Assembly: GCA_037179515.1 (NCBI GenBank)
Contig: JAXCGZ010004505.1
Location: 1 to 27,500 of the forward strand
From: Halocaridina rubra
Lineage: Eukaryota > Arthropoda > Malacostraca > Decapoda > Atyidae
DNA length: 27,500 nt
Direction: 5' to 3'
Shown piece by piece: positions 12,161 to 24,283 of the stretch; position 1 is the first letter of the stretch; each line of letters starts with the position of its first letter. The translations under genes were made by a program, and so were the position numbers. The notes beneath the pieces were generated by a model that was given only the letters and a program-made list of their open reading frames with translations, was not told where the DNA came from and made no database searches.

Positions 12161-13727
12161 GTTGAAGCAAACGTGGTAGTAGCAAAAGAGTGGGGAAATA
12201 GAGTGGGGGGATGTAGAAGGGAAATGGTGAAGGTGGAAGAGTTGAAAAAGCCAGAAAAGAGACAGGAATATCAGGACAGGTTGAAAGTGGCATATGACAG
12301 GGTGAAAGAAAGAGAAGTTGGGAGTTAGAGGAGGAATGTGGGTTGATGAAAGAATGTTTTGTGGGACATGCAAGTGATGTGTGTGGAAAGAGGTTTGTTG
12401 GAGGTGGCATGAGGAGGGGCAGCGAGTGGTGGAATGAAGGAGTGTAAATGAAGGTGGAAGAGAAAAAAGGGCTTTTGAGGAATGGCTGCAGTGTAACAGT
12501 AGGGAGAAGTATGAAAGATATAGGGAGAAAAATGTGGAAACCAAGAGGAAGGTAGAGGAAGAGAAGAGGTTGGCAAATGTTAGGTGGAGACAGGATTTTA
12601 GTAGGTCATATGAGGAGAATAAAAAGAAGTTTTGGAAAGAAGTGAAGAGAGTAAGAAAGGATGGATTGAGGATGGAAGAGACAGTGAAAGATGTGATTGG
12701 ACAGATGTTAAGAGGGAACGATGCAAGGAAAAGATGGGCAAAGTATTTTGAGTGCTTGATGAATGTTGAGGAAGATAGAGAGGCACTTATGGTGGCAGTG
12801 GGGGATGTTAAAGTGCCAGTAATGGGAGATGAAAATTAAAGAGAAATTACAAGAGAGGAGGGGAAAAGGGCATTGTATGAAGCGAAAGCAGGTAAAGCAC
12901 CCGGAATGGATGGTGTGAGAGCGGAGATGTTGAAAGAAGGGGGTGTGACTGAATTGGAATGGTTAGTGAGAGTGTTTAATATATGCTTTATGTTGTCAGT
13001 GGTGCCAGTGGAATGGGTGATTGCTTGTATTGTGCCCCTATACAAAGGTAAGGGAGATGTGTATGAATGCAGTAATTTTAGGGGTATAAGTTTGTTGAGT
13101 GTGGTAGGAAAAGTGTATGGTAGGATACTGGTTAATAGGATTGGGGATAAGACAGAAAATGTGATCCCAGTGCGGAGTGGTTTTAGGAGAGGTAGAGGTT
13201 GTACAGATCAGATTTTTATAGTTAGGCAGTTATATGAGAAATATTTATCTAAGGGTAAGGATGTGTATTTTGTATTTTTGGATTTGATGAAAGTGTATGA
13301 TAGAGTTGATAGAGAGGAAATGTGGAATGTTTTGAAGTTATATGGAATTAATGGTAAACTGTTGCATGCAGTGAAGAGTTTGTATGAGGGCAGTAGAGCT
13401 TGTGTTAGGGTAGGGAATGAAGTGAGTGACCGGTTTCCAGTGAGTGTGGGACTAAGACAGGGATGTGTGATGTCACCATGGCTGTTAAATTTGTATATTG
13501 ATGGAGTCGTAAGAGAGGTGAATGAGCGAGTGCGTGGTTGAGGTTTGAGAATGGTAGGTGGGGATGACAACGAGTGGGAGCTGAATCAGTTGCTGTTTGC
13601 AGATGATACTGTGGTGGTAGCAGATTCAGAGGAGAAGCTGTGTCAGTTATTGTCAGAATTTGGAATGGTCTGTGAGAGAAGGAAGTTGCTAGTGAATGTG
13701 GGAAAGAGTAAGGTTATGACGTGTACA
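12161..13727 (+). pseudogene. Non-LTR (LINE) retrotransposon, reverse-transcriptase region, broken at both ends
   Basis: The LINE polymerase copies element RNA into DNA at a nicked target. Here the upstream endonuclease is missing. Seen: a basic linker (WWNEGV, RAFEEWLQ, KYERYREKNVETKRK), then reverse-transcriptase motifs KAGKAPGMDGVRAEML, SNFRGISLLSVVGKVY, RSGFRRGRGC, FLDLMKVYDRVDR with its catalytic Asp at 13281-13283, GLRQGCVMSPWLLNLY (13449 onward), and FADD (13596-13607). Thumb-region sequence NVGKSKVM follows. Breaks are a frame change near 12320, possibly another near 12450, an in-frame TAA at 12837-12839 and TGA at 13539-13541. Both catalytic motifs survive. It is truncated at both ends, whereas simple LINE insertions lose only the 5' end. 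I do not assign a clade. Confidence 0.88.
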
Positions 13728-13742
13728 CTTTATCTGGAACCC

Positions 13743-14345
13743 TGGCCACCATGCACGTCCCAGTGTAAGCCTGTTGCCAACGGCATAATAGAGTGCATTA
13801 ATTTGTTTACTGTACAGTAAATCTGTATATCTTTTATACTGTACTCTATTTGCATGTAAATATAAATAACTATAGGTCTTTCTGCTTTGTTATGTACTTA
13901 TAAAATATGTTTTACTTATCTTATAACTTGGGTATAGTTTGTCTGGCCACCATACACATCCCAGTGTAAGCATGTTGTCAACGGCATAATAGAGTGCATT
14001 AATTTGTTTACTGTACAATAAATCTATATCTTTTATACTGTACACTATTTGCATGTTAATATAAATAACTACAGGTCTTTTTGCGTTGTTATGTACTTAC
14101 AAAATATGTTTTACTTATCTTATATCTTTGGTGTAGTGTGTCTGGCCACCATGCACGTCCCAGTGTAAGCCTGTTGCCAACGGCATAATAGAGTACATTA
14201 ATTTGTTTACTGTACAGTAAATCTGTATATCTATTATACTGTACACTATTTGACTGTTAATGTAAATAACTACAGGTCTTTCTGCTTTGTTATGTACGTA
14301 TAAAATATGTTTTACTTATCTTATATCTTTGGTATAGTGTGTCTA
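13743..14345. repeat. ~200-bp tandem repeat, three units
   Basis: TGGCCACCAT(G/A)CAC(G/A)TCCC anchors lie at 13743, 13944 and 14143. Each unit includes ACGGCATAATAGAGT, TTTGTTTACTGTAC, CTGTAC(A/T)CTATTTG and AAAATATGTTTTACTTATCT. The last unit runs into the J2 end. One diverged copy in reverse orientation lies inside J4 (about 16615-16830). Confidence 0.9.
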
Positions 14346-14475
14346 TGGACGGTTGTTGAACTAGCTATGCCCTTTATCAGTGTTCTCTATGGAAAATTAC
14401 TGTTTTATTCACGTGATTTTCCATTTACCCATGACTTCTGAGACCCTATCTCCGCGTTATTCTGAGAACTAGGTG
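13743..14475 (+). mobile_element. Element J2: right part of a J-family element
   Basis: After the three 200-bp units, 14346-14475 matches the right end of J1 and, inverted, the left end of J4: GCCCTTTATCA, TTTACCCATGACTTCTGAGA and a terminal GAATAACGC-type motif ending GAACTAGGTG before TA. The left end is missing; the element joins LINE sequence near 13727. Strand is nominal. Confidence 0.6.
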
Positions 14476-14490
14476 TATATATACCGTACA

Positions 14491-15070
14491 CAGTGGAGAC
14501 TTGTTTCACAAACTCCCCCACAAACAAATTGCCCCACTAACTCTGTTTATGAAAAAAATTTGCTTTGCACCCCGAAGAAACCCTCGAGTCTTGAACACGC
14601 ATACATATGCACATCTGGTCAGGCAACCACATTCCCGCTTGCCTAGGTGACCGTGTGGTTGCTCTCAGTTTTGCATTGGTGCCCATCCTTTGTAGTTCAT
14701 TCGCGCTCTGTTTATAGTTTGTTCGTATTCTTTTTTTGTATTTTTCCATTGTTTTGCCTTTTCTTTAAGCTAACCCTCATTATGGCTCCTAAGAAAGTGA
14801 AGTGCGTTAGTGACAGTGGTAATATACACCCTAGACGCATAACAGTGGTAATGAAGAAAGAAATCATTTCTAAGCATGAAAACGGTGTTTGTGTCTCAGA
14901 TTTCGCCATGCAGTATAACATGGCGAAATTGACTATCTGTACTATATTAGAAGAATAGGTCACAGTTGATAGAGGAGGTAGAAAAGTTATTGTTGGTGTG
15001 AGTAAATGAAAAATAGCTGGCTGGAAATAGTGTTAGTGAGGCCATATTATCTGCTAAGGCTTTATAAATA
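14491..15070 (+). mobile_element. Element K: 5' part of a second Tigger lineage
   Basis: It starts CAGTGGAGACTTGTTTCAC, a terminus of Tigger type but different from the main family, preceded by TATATATACCGTACA. It contains a leader and the start of a transposase, then is cut at 15070 where element I begins directly after AAATA. No right end of K is recognisable downstream. Confidence 0.6.
14782..14958 (+). pseudogene. N-terminal fragment of a second Tigger-like transposase
   Basis: From ATG 14782 the frame reads MAPKKVKCVSDSGN, then ITVVMKKEIISKHENG, VCVSDFAMQYNMAK and LTICTILEE, stopping at TAG 14956-14958 after 58 codons. This is the CENP-B-type helix-turn-helix found at the N-terminus of Tigger transposases (basic start, KKEII..HE.G.. 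VSD.A...M.K.TI.TIL). It is clearly different from the element A protein, so it is a separate lineage. The frame opens further upstream, to 14647, but that part is T-rich leader. No DDE domain follows. Confidence 0.75.
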
Positions 15071-15404
15071 CAGTGATCCCTCGTTTATCGCAGGGGTTAA
15101 GTTCCGGGACCGACCGCAATAGGTGAATTTCTTCGAAGTAGGATTACCCTATATGAACATAGGTATTTTACATTTATTTTTACGTTTACTGTATAAACCC
15201 TCCCTGTACTGTTAAAAAACCACCCTTTACTTTATTAATAACAGCGTGCAAGCATAAATTTAAATTTTTTTGTATATGAAAGTGATAGGTAAACTTATTT
15301 GAAAGAACCATATACTCATCATGTTCTTGTGAGAGTTGTTGTAGTGCTGTCACATGTTCATACAGGGCTGCCAGACGTTCGAGTGTAAGGCCAGGGTCTT
15401 TGAT
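15071..15404 (-). mobile_element. Element I: 3' end of a Tigger-like copy
   Basis: It starts CAGTGATCCCTCGTTTATCG, followed by GGTTAAGTTCCGGGACCG, one 160-bp-type unit (CCCTCCCTGTACTGTTAAAA), and a transposase C-terminal fragment. Homology stops near 15404. The terminus is of the CAGTGATCC subtype shared with G and H. It probably inserted into element K at a TA. Confidence 0.75.
15296..15404 (-). pseudogene. C-terminal transposase fragment in element I
   Basis: On the minus strand about 36 codons read KDPGLTLERLAALYEH, then TALQQLSQEHDEYMV, closely matching the C-terminal tail of the element A transposase (EEPGLTLERLAAMYER, ALQQLSQEHDENMV). There is no start or upstream domain, so it is a remnant. 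It supports the idea that the second-frame tail in element A belongs to the transposase. Confidence 0.8.
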
Positions 15405-15626
15405 TTCCCCGTGGCTCAGTTACGACATGAATTGAATATACAGTACCTAGGAAAAATCTAGATCATTATGAAAAATATTGAAGTGGAAAGGCCAAGTATC
15501 CTATCATTGATATTTTGAAATATAATAGTACTATGTACTGTACAAACTGGTCTCAATTCATGTCAGTGTTCAGAAACCAATTGTGTTCCTTCTCCTATTA
15601 TGGAGGTGGATGGCATTGAAAACTCA
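15405..15626. other. Unassigned sequence between element I and the 105-bp repeat
   Basis: I see no gene. GACATGAATTGA (about 15424) and its reverse complement TCAATTCATGTC (about 15555) form a small inverted repeat about 130 bp apart; its meaning is unknown. Confidence 0.35.
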
Positions 15627-15635
15627 AAATGACAC

Positions 15636-15865
15636 TAGTGCTCCCCCAGTAGAGGAAATCTCTCAAATCACACGTTAAAGGAGATATGCAGAAACCGCTT
15701 GAATTAAAGAGGAGTCTTTGAGGCAAAGGAAACGATACTGATGCTCCCCCAGTAGAGGAAATCTCTTAAATCACACGTTAAAGAAGATATGCAGAAGCCG
15801 CTTGAATTAATGAGGAGTCTGTTGAGGCAAAGGAAACGATACTGATGCTCCCCCAGTAGAGGAAG
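15636..15865. repeat. ~104-bp tandem repeat, two full units plus a partial one
   Basis: CTCCCCCAGTAGAGGAA anchors lie at 15641, 15744 and 15849. Units contain TCACACGTTAAAG(G/A)AGATATG, CCGCTTGAATTAA and GGCAAAGGAAACGATACTGA. The first two units are nearly identical. No open frame runs through all copies. Confidence 0.9.
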
Positions 15866-15904
15866 TCTTGTCAATCAACACTGATGGTGGCGGTGAGGAT
15901 GAGG

Positions 15905-17683
<1,779 letters not shown>

Positions 17684-17779
17684 TGTTGCCTCACTTATCG
17701 CGGTAGTTCGGTTCCGGGACCCGGCGCGAACCAGGAAATCCGCGAAGTAGGATCCGCCTATATGTACTTAGATATTTTA

Positions 17780-19320
17780 ATATATTTTTAAGTTTGCACT
17801 ATATAAACCCTCCCTGCACTGTTAAAAAACACCCTTTACATTATAAATAACTGCAAGCAACGTAAATTTTTATGAAAGTGATAGATAAAATTACGGTGAA
17901 TGAGGTGATAATGACGTGACATACATACTCATTTACAATTATTTTTTCGTTTACGTACTGTATAAACCCTCCCTGCACTGTTAAAAAAACACCCTTTACA
18001 TTATAAATAACAGCAAGCAACGTAAATTTTTATGAAAGTGATAGATAAAATTATGGTGAATGAAAAAAACAACAAACTTTATTTCCATTTCAATACAATG
18101 GGTATTCGTCAGCCAGGGCAAGCCCCAACCCCCCACTGTGGTGTCCAACCACAGCAGTTCCTGCCAGTAAACAGCTTAAACTCTCGGTCTTGGACGGGAA
18201 CCGATCTTTCGACATCGTGAATGCGAAGCCAGCGCGTTACCACTGTACTAGCCAGCAGGCTGAGGTGATAATGACGTGACATACATACTCATTTACAATT
18301 ATTTTTTCATTTACGTACTGTATAAACCCTCCCTGCTCTGTTAAAAAAACACCCTTTACATTATAAATAACAGCAAGCAACGTAAATTTTTATGAAAGGG
18401 ATAGATAAAATTACGGTGAATGAGGTGATAATGACGTGACATACATACTCATATACAATTATTTTTTCGTTTACATACTGTATAAACCCTCCCTGCACTG
18501 TTAAAAAAACACCCTTTACATTATAAATAACAGCAAGCAACGTAAATTTTTATGAAAGTGATAGATAAAATTACGGTGAATGAGGTGATAATGACGTGAC
18601 ATACATACTCATTTACAATTATTTTTTCGTTTACGTACTGTATAAACCCTCCCTGCACTGTTAAAAAAACACCCTTTACATTATAAATAACAGCAAGCAA
18701 CGTAAATTTTTATGAAAGTGATAGATAAAATTACGGTGAATGAGGTGATAATGACGTGACATACATACTCATTTACAATTATTTTTTCATTTACGTACTG
18801 TATAAACCCTCCCAGCACTGTTAAAAAAACACCCTTTACATTATAAATAACAGCAAGCAACGTAAAATTTTATGAAAGTGATAGATAAAATTACGGTGAA
18901 TGAGGTGATAATGACGTGACATACATACTCATTTACAATTATTTTTTCGTTTACGTACTGTATAAACCCTCCCTGCACTGTTAAAAAAACACCCTTTACA
19001 TTATAAATAACAGCAAGCAACGTAAATTTTTATGAAAGTGATAGATAAAATTACGATGAAAGAGGTGATGATGACGTGACACACATACTCATTTACAATT
19101 ATTTTTTCGTTTACGAACTGTATAAACCCTCCCAGCACTGTTAAAAAAGCACCCTTTACATTATAAATAACAGCAAGCAACGTAAATTTTTATGAAAGTG
19201 ATAGATAAATTTACGGTGAATGAGGTGATAATGACAATTTTTGTTTACTAACTGTATAAACCCTCCCTGCACTGTTAAAAAAACACCTTTTACATTATAA
19301 ATAACAGCACGCAACGTAAA
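17780..19320 (-). repeat. 160-bp tandem array in element C, about eight to nine units
   Basis: TGAGGTGATA anchors occur at 17901, (SINE-interrupted) 18261, 18421, 18581, 18741 and 18901, with the clean spacings exactly 160 bp. Adjacent units in the middle are almost identical, unlike the outer units, which are more diverged. This is the longest and most regular array in the window. Confidence 0.93.
18064..18260 (-). mobile_element. tRNA-derived SINE, copy 1
   Basis: This 197-bp insertion interrupts a 160-bp unit. On the minus strand it runs from a tRNA-like head (GGCTAGTACAGTGGTAACGC, then CTGGCTTCGCATTCACGATG, GATCGGTTCCCGTCC) through a unique body (TGGCAGGAACTGCTGTGGTT) to GAAATAAAGTTTGTTG and an A/T-rich tail. 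The head resembles tRNA-Ala with a CGC anticodon position, with a degraded internal promoter B box. TGA repeats at both edges as a possible 3-bp target duplication. Confidence 0.8.
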
Positions 19321-19433
19321 TTTCAATAAAAAAATGATGCGTATACCCATAAAATAAAATAATAATTTATAAAAAAAAAAACCCGTGATAGAGTGAGAAC
19401 GCGAACCAAGAAGCGCGAATAACCGAGGTAACA

Positions 19434-19436
<3 letters not shown>

Positions 19437-19500
<64 letters not shown>
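19437..19500. repeat. (TA)32 joint between elements C and D
   Basis: Sixty-four bp of perfect TA between two facing 5' termini (…ACACTG and CAGTGT…). As TA is self-complementary, the whole C-D junction is an inverted repeat. Confidence 0.97.
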
Positions 19501-19503
<3 letters not shown>

Positions 19504-19751
19504 TGTTACCCCAGTTATTCGCGCTTCTTGGTTCGATTTCTCACTCTATCACGTTTTTTTTTTTGATAAATTATTATTTTATTTCATGGGTATATGCAAA
19601 AATATTAAAATATTAAAAAAAAGACCCTCAGTATTTTCATTTTTTTTTTATTGAAAAAACATATTTCATTATCTAATTGATGAAAAAAAATTATTTCCCA
19701 GCCTACGAATAATAAAACAGTAAAAAATAGTAAAAAACATAAATGTAGATA

Positions 19752-19911
19752 GATAGATACGTTTATTGACCACCTCTTTTGAAAAGTGCAGTATATTCTT
19801 TACAAAAGGCATATTAGGTCCAAATTACAGTGAAAAATACAATAGCTTTTGTACAATCATCAAATAAGTAGATAAATTTTAAATTAATATACATTGTACT
19901 AATAACTGAAT
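19752..19911 (-). mobile_element. Probable retrotransposon 3' end inserted in element D
   Basis: This ~160-bp piece splits sequence that is continuous in elements H and A. On the minus strand it ends GGTCAATAAACG followed by TATCTATCTATC, i.e. an AATAAA signal and a tetranucleotide tail typical of LINE or SINE 3' ends. A GATA at each edge may be the target duplication. The parent element is not recognised. Confidence 0.6.
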
Positions 19912-20402
19912 GATATACGTACGTACAGTATAGCTCACAGTATTGCATCATACGAAATAGCGTTCGATAGCGTACAATGTATTGGGGTTGCAGCTACATG
20001 AGCTAGCATATATGTTTATATTTCCAGTAGTTTCATGATTTTATTGATAAAAAAAAAGTATTTATTAGCCTAAGAATAATAAAATATTAAAAAATAGTAA
20101 AAAGCATAAATACTAACAGTATTGCAACATGTAAAATACGATACCGCTATCAGCGTTTTGGACAAAGACTCGTTCAGTCTAACTCACGTTTTGCTTGTGT
20201 TCGATAGCGTACAATGTATTGGGATCGAAGCTACGTGAGCTAGCATATATATTTCCAGTAGTTTCATGATTTTATTGATAAAAAAAAATGTATTTCTTAG
20301 CCTAAGAATAATATAACAGTAAAAAATAGTAAAAAACATAAATACTAACAGTATTGCAACGTGTAAAATACGATACCGCTATCAGCGTTTCGGACAAAGG
20401 CT

Positions 20403-20605
20403 GGCTAGTACAGTGGTAACGCGCTGGCTTCGCATTCATGAGGTCGAAAGATCGGTTCCCGTCCAAGACCGAGAGTTTAAGCTGTTTACTGGCAGGAACT
20501 GCTGTGGGTGGACACCACAGTGGGGGTTGGGGCTTACCCTGGCTGACGAATACCCATTGTATTGAAATGGAAATAAAGTATTATTATTATTATTATTATT
20601 ATTAT
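20403..20605 (+). mobile_element. tRNA-derived SINE, copy 2
   Basis: Head TGGCTAGTACAGTGGTAACG, body through CTGACGAATACCCATTG, then GAAATAAAGTA with a (TTA)n tail. It is absent from the matching site in element F (about 24172-24190), which gives an empty site. Confidence 0.82.
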
Positions 20606-20649
20606 CCATTGTCTCGCCTCACTCGTGTGTGCCATTCATGTTGTGCTTA

Positions 20650-20845
20650 GTTGTGGCTAGTACAATGGTAAAGCGCTGGCTTCGCATTCACGAGGTCGAA
20701 AGATCGGTTCCCGTCCAAGACCGAGAGTTTAAGCTGTTTACTGGCAGGAACTGCTGTGGTTGGACACCACAGTTGGGGGTTGGGGCTTGCCCTGGCTGAC
20801 GAATACCCATTGTATTGAAATGGAAATAAAGTTTGTTTGTTTGTT
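20650..20845 (+). mobile_element. tRNA-derived SINE, copy 3
   Basis: Same sequence as copy 2 with a few substitutions, ending GAAATAAAGTTTG with a (TTTG)n tail. It sits only ~45 bp from copy 2. Element F has the uninterrupted site (TTGTGCTTATTATTATTAAT), so copies 2 and 3 are two separate insertions and not one duplication of the locus. Confidence 0.82.
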
Positions 20846-20903
20846 TATTATTATTAATATGTTTTGCTTGTGATTTTTTTATTCCCATATTTTAACCTTT
20901 GCA

Positions 20904-21053
20904 CTGCCTCCCAAGCATCCTTCATCTTCTAAGGCTTCTTGTAGTGAGCCTAAGCGGCAAAGGAAAATGTTAACCATTGTAGATAAAGTGAAACTCTTAG
21001 ATATGTTGAAAGAAGGAAAAAAGTTTGTGGATGTCGACCGCTATTTTACGTAA
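20904..21053 (+). pseudogene. N-terminal transposase stub with lost start codon (element D)
   Basis: The frame matches residues 1-49 of the element A protein (PPKHPSSSKASCSEPKRQR, KMLTIVDKVKLLDMLKEGKK, FVDVDRYF), but the ATG is CTG, and a stop comes three bases past the deletion junction (TAA 21051-21053). The helix-turn-helix region is intact apart from G-to-D in VDVDRY. Without its start codon it is unlikely to be translated. Confidence 0.85.
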
Positions 21054-21325
21054 ACGTAAAAATTATTGTAAAATATGGAACCTATTAATGTCAAGTCATC
21101 ATCACACTTCATGGTAAGTTTTCCTATCACTTTCATAAAAAAATTACGTTGCTTGCTGTTATTTATAATGTAAAGGGTGTTTTTTTAACAGTACAGGGAG
21201 GGTTTATACAGTGTAAGCGTAAAAATACATTAAAATATCTATATACATATAGGCTGATCTCTACTCCGCGGATTTCCGGGTTCGTGCCGGGTCTCGGAAC
21301 CGAACTACCGCGATAAGTGAGGCAA

Positions 21326-21428
<103 letters not shown>

Positions 21429-21439
21429 TAATTTTTTTT

Positions 21440-21510
21440 TACCCCGACCGGGACTCGAACCTAGGACTTATAATTACTAAGTCAAAGCGCTACCAACTAC
21501 ACACCACACA
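21440..21510 (-). repeat. tRNA-like unit M1
   Basis: Minus-strand tRNA-like body with D-loop GTAGTTGGTAGCGC-type sequence and a canonical B box GGTTCGAGTCCCGG. The acceptor stem pairs poorly, so I treat it as tRNA-derived and not as a working tRNA gene. Confidence 0.65.
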
Positions 21511-21716
21511 AGGTATAAAAGGAATCCAACCTTATAGCTTATATCTGCTATACTTAGGGATGAACGCATTTTATCTGAATGCCACTATGTTCACATTACA
21601 GATTCCCCAACCTCACTCGTGGCTTCATTTTAGCATTTAATTCAATTCCTAATCTCATTTGGGTCATACAATAACCAAGCAAGCACATTACATATGTGAA
21701 AACATGAATCTTTTTT

Positions 21717-21785
21717 ACCCCGACCGGGACTCGAACCTAGGACTTATAAGTACTAAGTCAAGGCGCTACCAACTACACACCACAG
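21717..21785 (-). repeat. tRNA-like unit M2
   Basis: Same body as M1 with a G change in the anticodon arm (ACTTATAAGTACTAAGTC on the plus strand). The B box GGTTCGAGTCCCGG is intact. Confidence 0.65.
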
Positions 21786-21993
21786 AAAGTATAAAAGGAA
21801 TCCAACCTTATAGTTTATATCTGCTATACTTAGGGATGAACGCATTCTATCTGAATGCCACTATGTTCATATTACAGATTCCCCAACCTCACTCGTGGCT
21901 TCATTTTAGCATTTAATTCAATTCCCAATCTCATTTGGGTCATACAATAACCAAGCAAGCACATTACATATGTGAAAACATGAATCATTTTTC

Positions 21994-22062
21994 ACCCCTA
22001 CCGGGACTCGAACCTAGGACTTATAATTACTAAGTCAAGGCGCTACTAACTACACACCACAG
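21994..22062 (-). repeat. tRNA-like unit M3
   Basis: Same body with small changes at the 3' edge (CCGGTAGGGGT on the minus strand) and TTAGTAGCGC in place of TTGGTAGCGC in the D-arm. B box intact. Confidence 0.65.
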
Positions 22063-22180
22063 AAGGTATAAAAGGAATCCGACCTTATAGCTTATATCTG
22101 CTATACTTAGGAATGAACGCATTCTATCTGAATGCCACTATGTTCATATTACAGATTCCCCAACCTCACTCGTGGCTTCA

Positions 22181-22221
22181 CTTAGTAATTATAAGTCCTA
22201 GGTTCGAGTCCCGGTCAGGGT
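22181..22221 (+). repeat. Partial tRNA-like unit P1 at the orientation switch
   Basis: Only the 3' half is present (CTTAGTAATTATAAGTCC onward, with B box GGTTCGAGTCCCGG). The 5' half was lost where the array flips direction. Confidence 0.65.
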
Positions 22222-22430
22222 AAAAAATGATTCATGTTTTCACATATGTAATGTGCTTGCTTGGTTATTGTATGACCCAAATGAGATTGGGAATTGAATT
22301 AAATGCTAAAATGAAGCCACGAGTGAGGTTGGGGAATATGTAATATGAACATAGTGGCATTCAGATAGAATGCGTTCATCCCTAAGTATAGCAGATATAA
22401 GCTATAAGGTTGGATTCCTTTTATACCTTC

Positions 22431-22499
22431 TGTGGTGTGTCGTTGGTAGCGCTTTGACTTAGTAATTATAAGTCCTAGGTTCGAGTCCTGGTCGGGGTA
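22431..22499 (+). repeat. tRNA-like unit P2
   Basis: Full body with GTCGTTGGTAGCGCTTTGAC and B box GGTTCGAGTCCTGG. A TTTT lies about 15-20 bases after the body and could stop RNA polymerase III. Confidence 0.65.
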
Positions 22500-22708
22500 A
22501 AAAATTATTCATGTTTTCACATATGTAATGTGCTTGATTGGTTATTGTATGACCCAAATGAGATTGGGAATTGAATTAAATGCTAAAATGAAGCTATCAG
22601 TGAGGTTGGGGAATCAGTAATATGAACATAGTGGCATTCAGATAGAATGCGTTCATCCCTAAGTATAGCAGATATAAGCTATAAGGTTGGATTCCTTTTA
22701 TACTTTCT

Positions 22709-22776
22709 GTGGTGTGTAGTTGGTAGCGCCTTGACTTAGTAATTATAAGTCCTAGGTTCGAGTCCCGGTAGGGGTA
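22709..22776 (+). repeat. tRNA-like unit P3
   Basis: Full body with GTAGTTGGTAGCGCCTTGAC and B box GGTTCGAGTCCCGG, ending GTAGGGGTA. Confidence 0.65.
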
Positions 22777-22984
22777 AAAAATGATTCATGTTTTCACCTA
22801 TATAATGTGCTTGCTTGGTTATTGTATGACCCAAATGAGATTGGGAATTGAATTGAATGCTAAAATGAAGCCACCAGTGAGGTTGGGGAATCTGTAATAT
22901 GAACATAGTGGCATTCAGATAGAATGCGTTCATCCCTAAGTATAGCAGATATAAGCTATAAGGTTGGATTCCTTTTATACCTTC

Positions 22985-23052
22985 TGTGGTGTGTAGTTGG
23001 TAGCGCCTTGACTTTGTAATTATAAGTCCTAGGTTCGAGCCCCGGTCGGGGT
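22985..23052 (+). repeat. tRNA-like unit P4
   Basis: Full body; the anticodon arm reads GACTTTGTAATTATAAGTC (A-to-T against the others) and the B box is GGTTCGAGCCCCGG. It is the last unit before the TA tract. Confidence 0.65.
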
Positions 23053-23098
23053 AAAAAATGATTCATGTTTTCACATATGTAATGTGCTTGCTTGGTTT

Positions 23099-23266
<168 letters not shown>

Positions 23267-23514
23267 TGTTGCCCCAGTTATTCGCGCTTCCTGGTTCGCT
23301 TTCTCACTCTATCGCGTTTTTTTTTTGGATAAATTATTATTTTATTTCATGGGTATATGCAAAAATATTGAAATATTGAAAAAAAAAATTCTCAGTATTT
23401 TCATTTTTTTTTTTATTGAAAAAAACATATTCAATTATCTAATTGATAAAAAAAATTATTTCCCAGCCTACGAATAATAAAACAGTAAAAAATAGTAAAA
23501 AACATAAATGTAGA

Positions 23515-23680
23515 TAGATAGATACGTTTATTGACCACCTCTTTTGAAAAGTACAGTATAATCTTTACAAAAGGAATATTTGGTCCAAATTACAGTGAAT
23601 AAATGCAATAGATTTTGTACAATCATCAAATAAGTAAATGAATTTTAAATTAATATACATTGTACTAATAACTGAATGAT
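23515..23680 (-). mobile_element. Probable retrotransposon 3' end inserted in element F
   Basis: Same insertion at the same position as 19752-19911 in element D, with the GGTCAATAAACG and TATC-repeat end on the minus strand. Its presence in both copies shows it was there before D and F separated. Confidence 0.6.
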
Positions 23681-24283
23681 ATACGTACGTACAGTATAAC
23701 TCACAGTATTGCATCATACGAAATAGCGTTCGATAGCGTAGAATGTATTGGGGTCGCAGCTACGTGAGCTAGCATATATATGTATGTTTCCAGTAGTTTC
23801 ATGATTTTATTGATAAAAAAAAGTATTTATTAGCCTAAGAATAATAAAACAGTAAAAAATAGTAAAAAATATAAATACTAACTGTATTGCAACATGTAAA
23901 ATACGATACCGCTATCAGCGTTTTGGACAAAGACTCGTTCAGTCTAACTCACGTTTTGCTTGTGTTCGATAGCATACAATGTATTGGGGTCGAAGCTACG
24001 TGAGCTAGCATATATATTTATATTTCCAGTAGTTTCATGATTTTATTGATAAAAAAAACGTATTTCTTAGCCTAAGAATAATATAACAGTAAAAAATAGT
24101 AAAAAACATAAATACTAACAGTATTGCAACATGTAGAATACGATACCGCTATCAGCGTTTCGGACAAAGGCTTCCACCATCTTCTATTGTCTCGCCTCAC
24201 TCGTGTGCGCCATTCATGTTGTGCTTATTATTATTAATATGTTTTGCTTGTGATTTTTTTACTCACATATTTTAACCTTTGCA

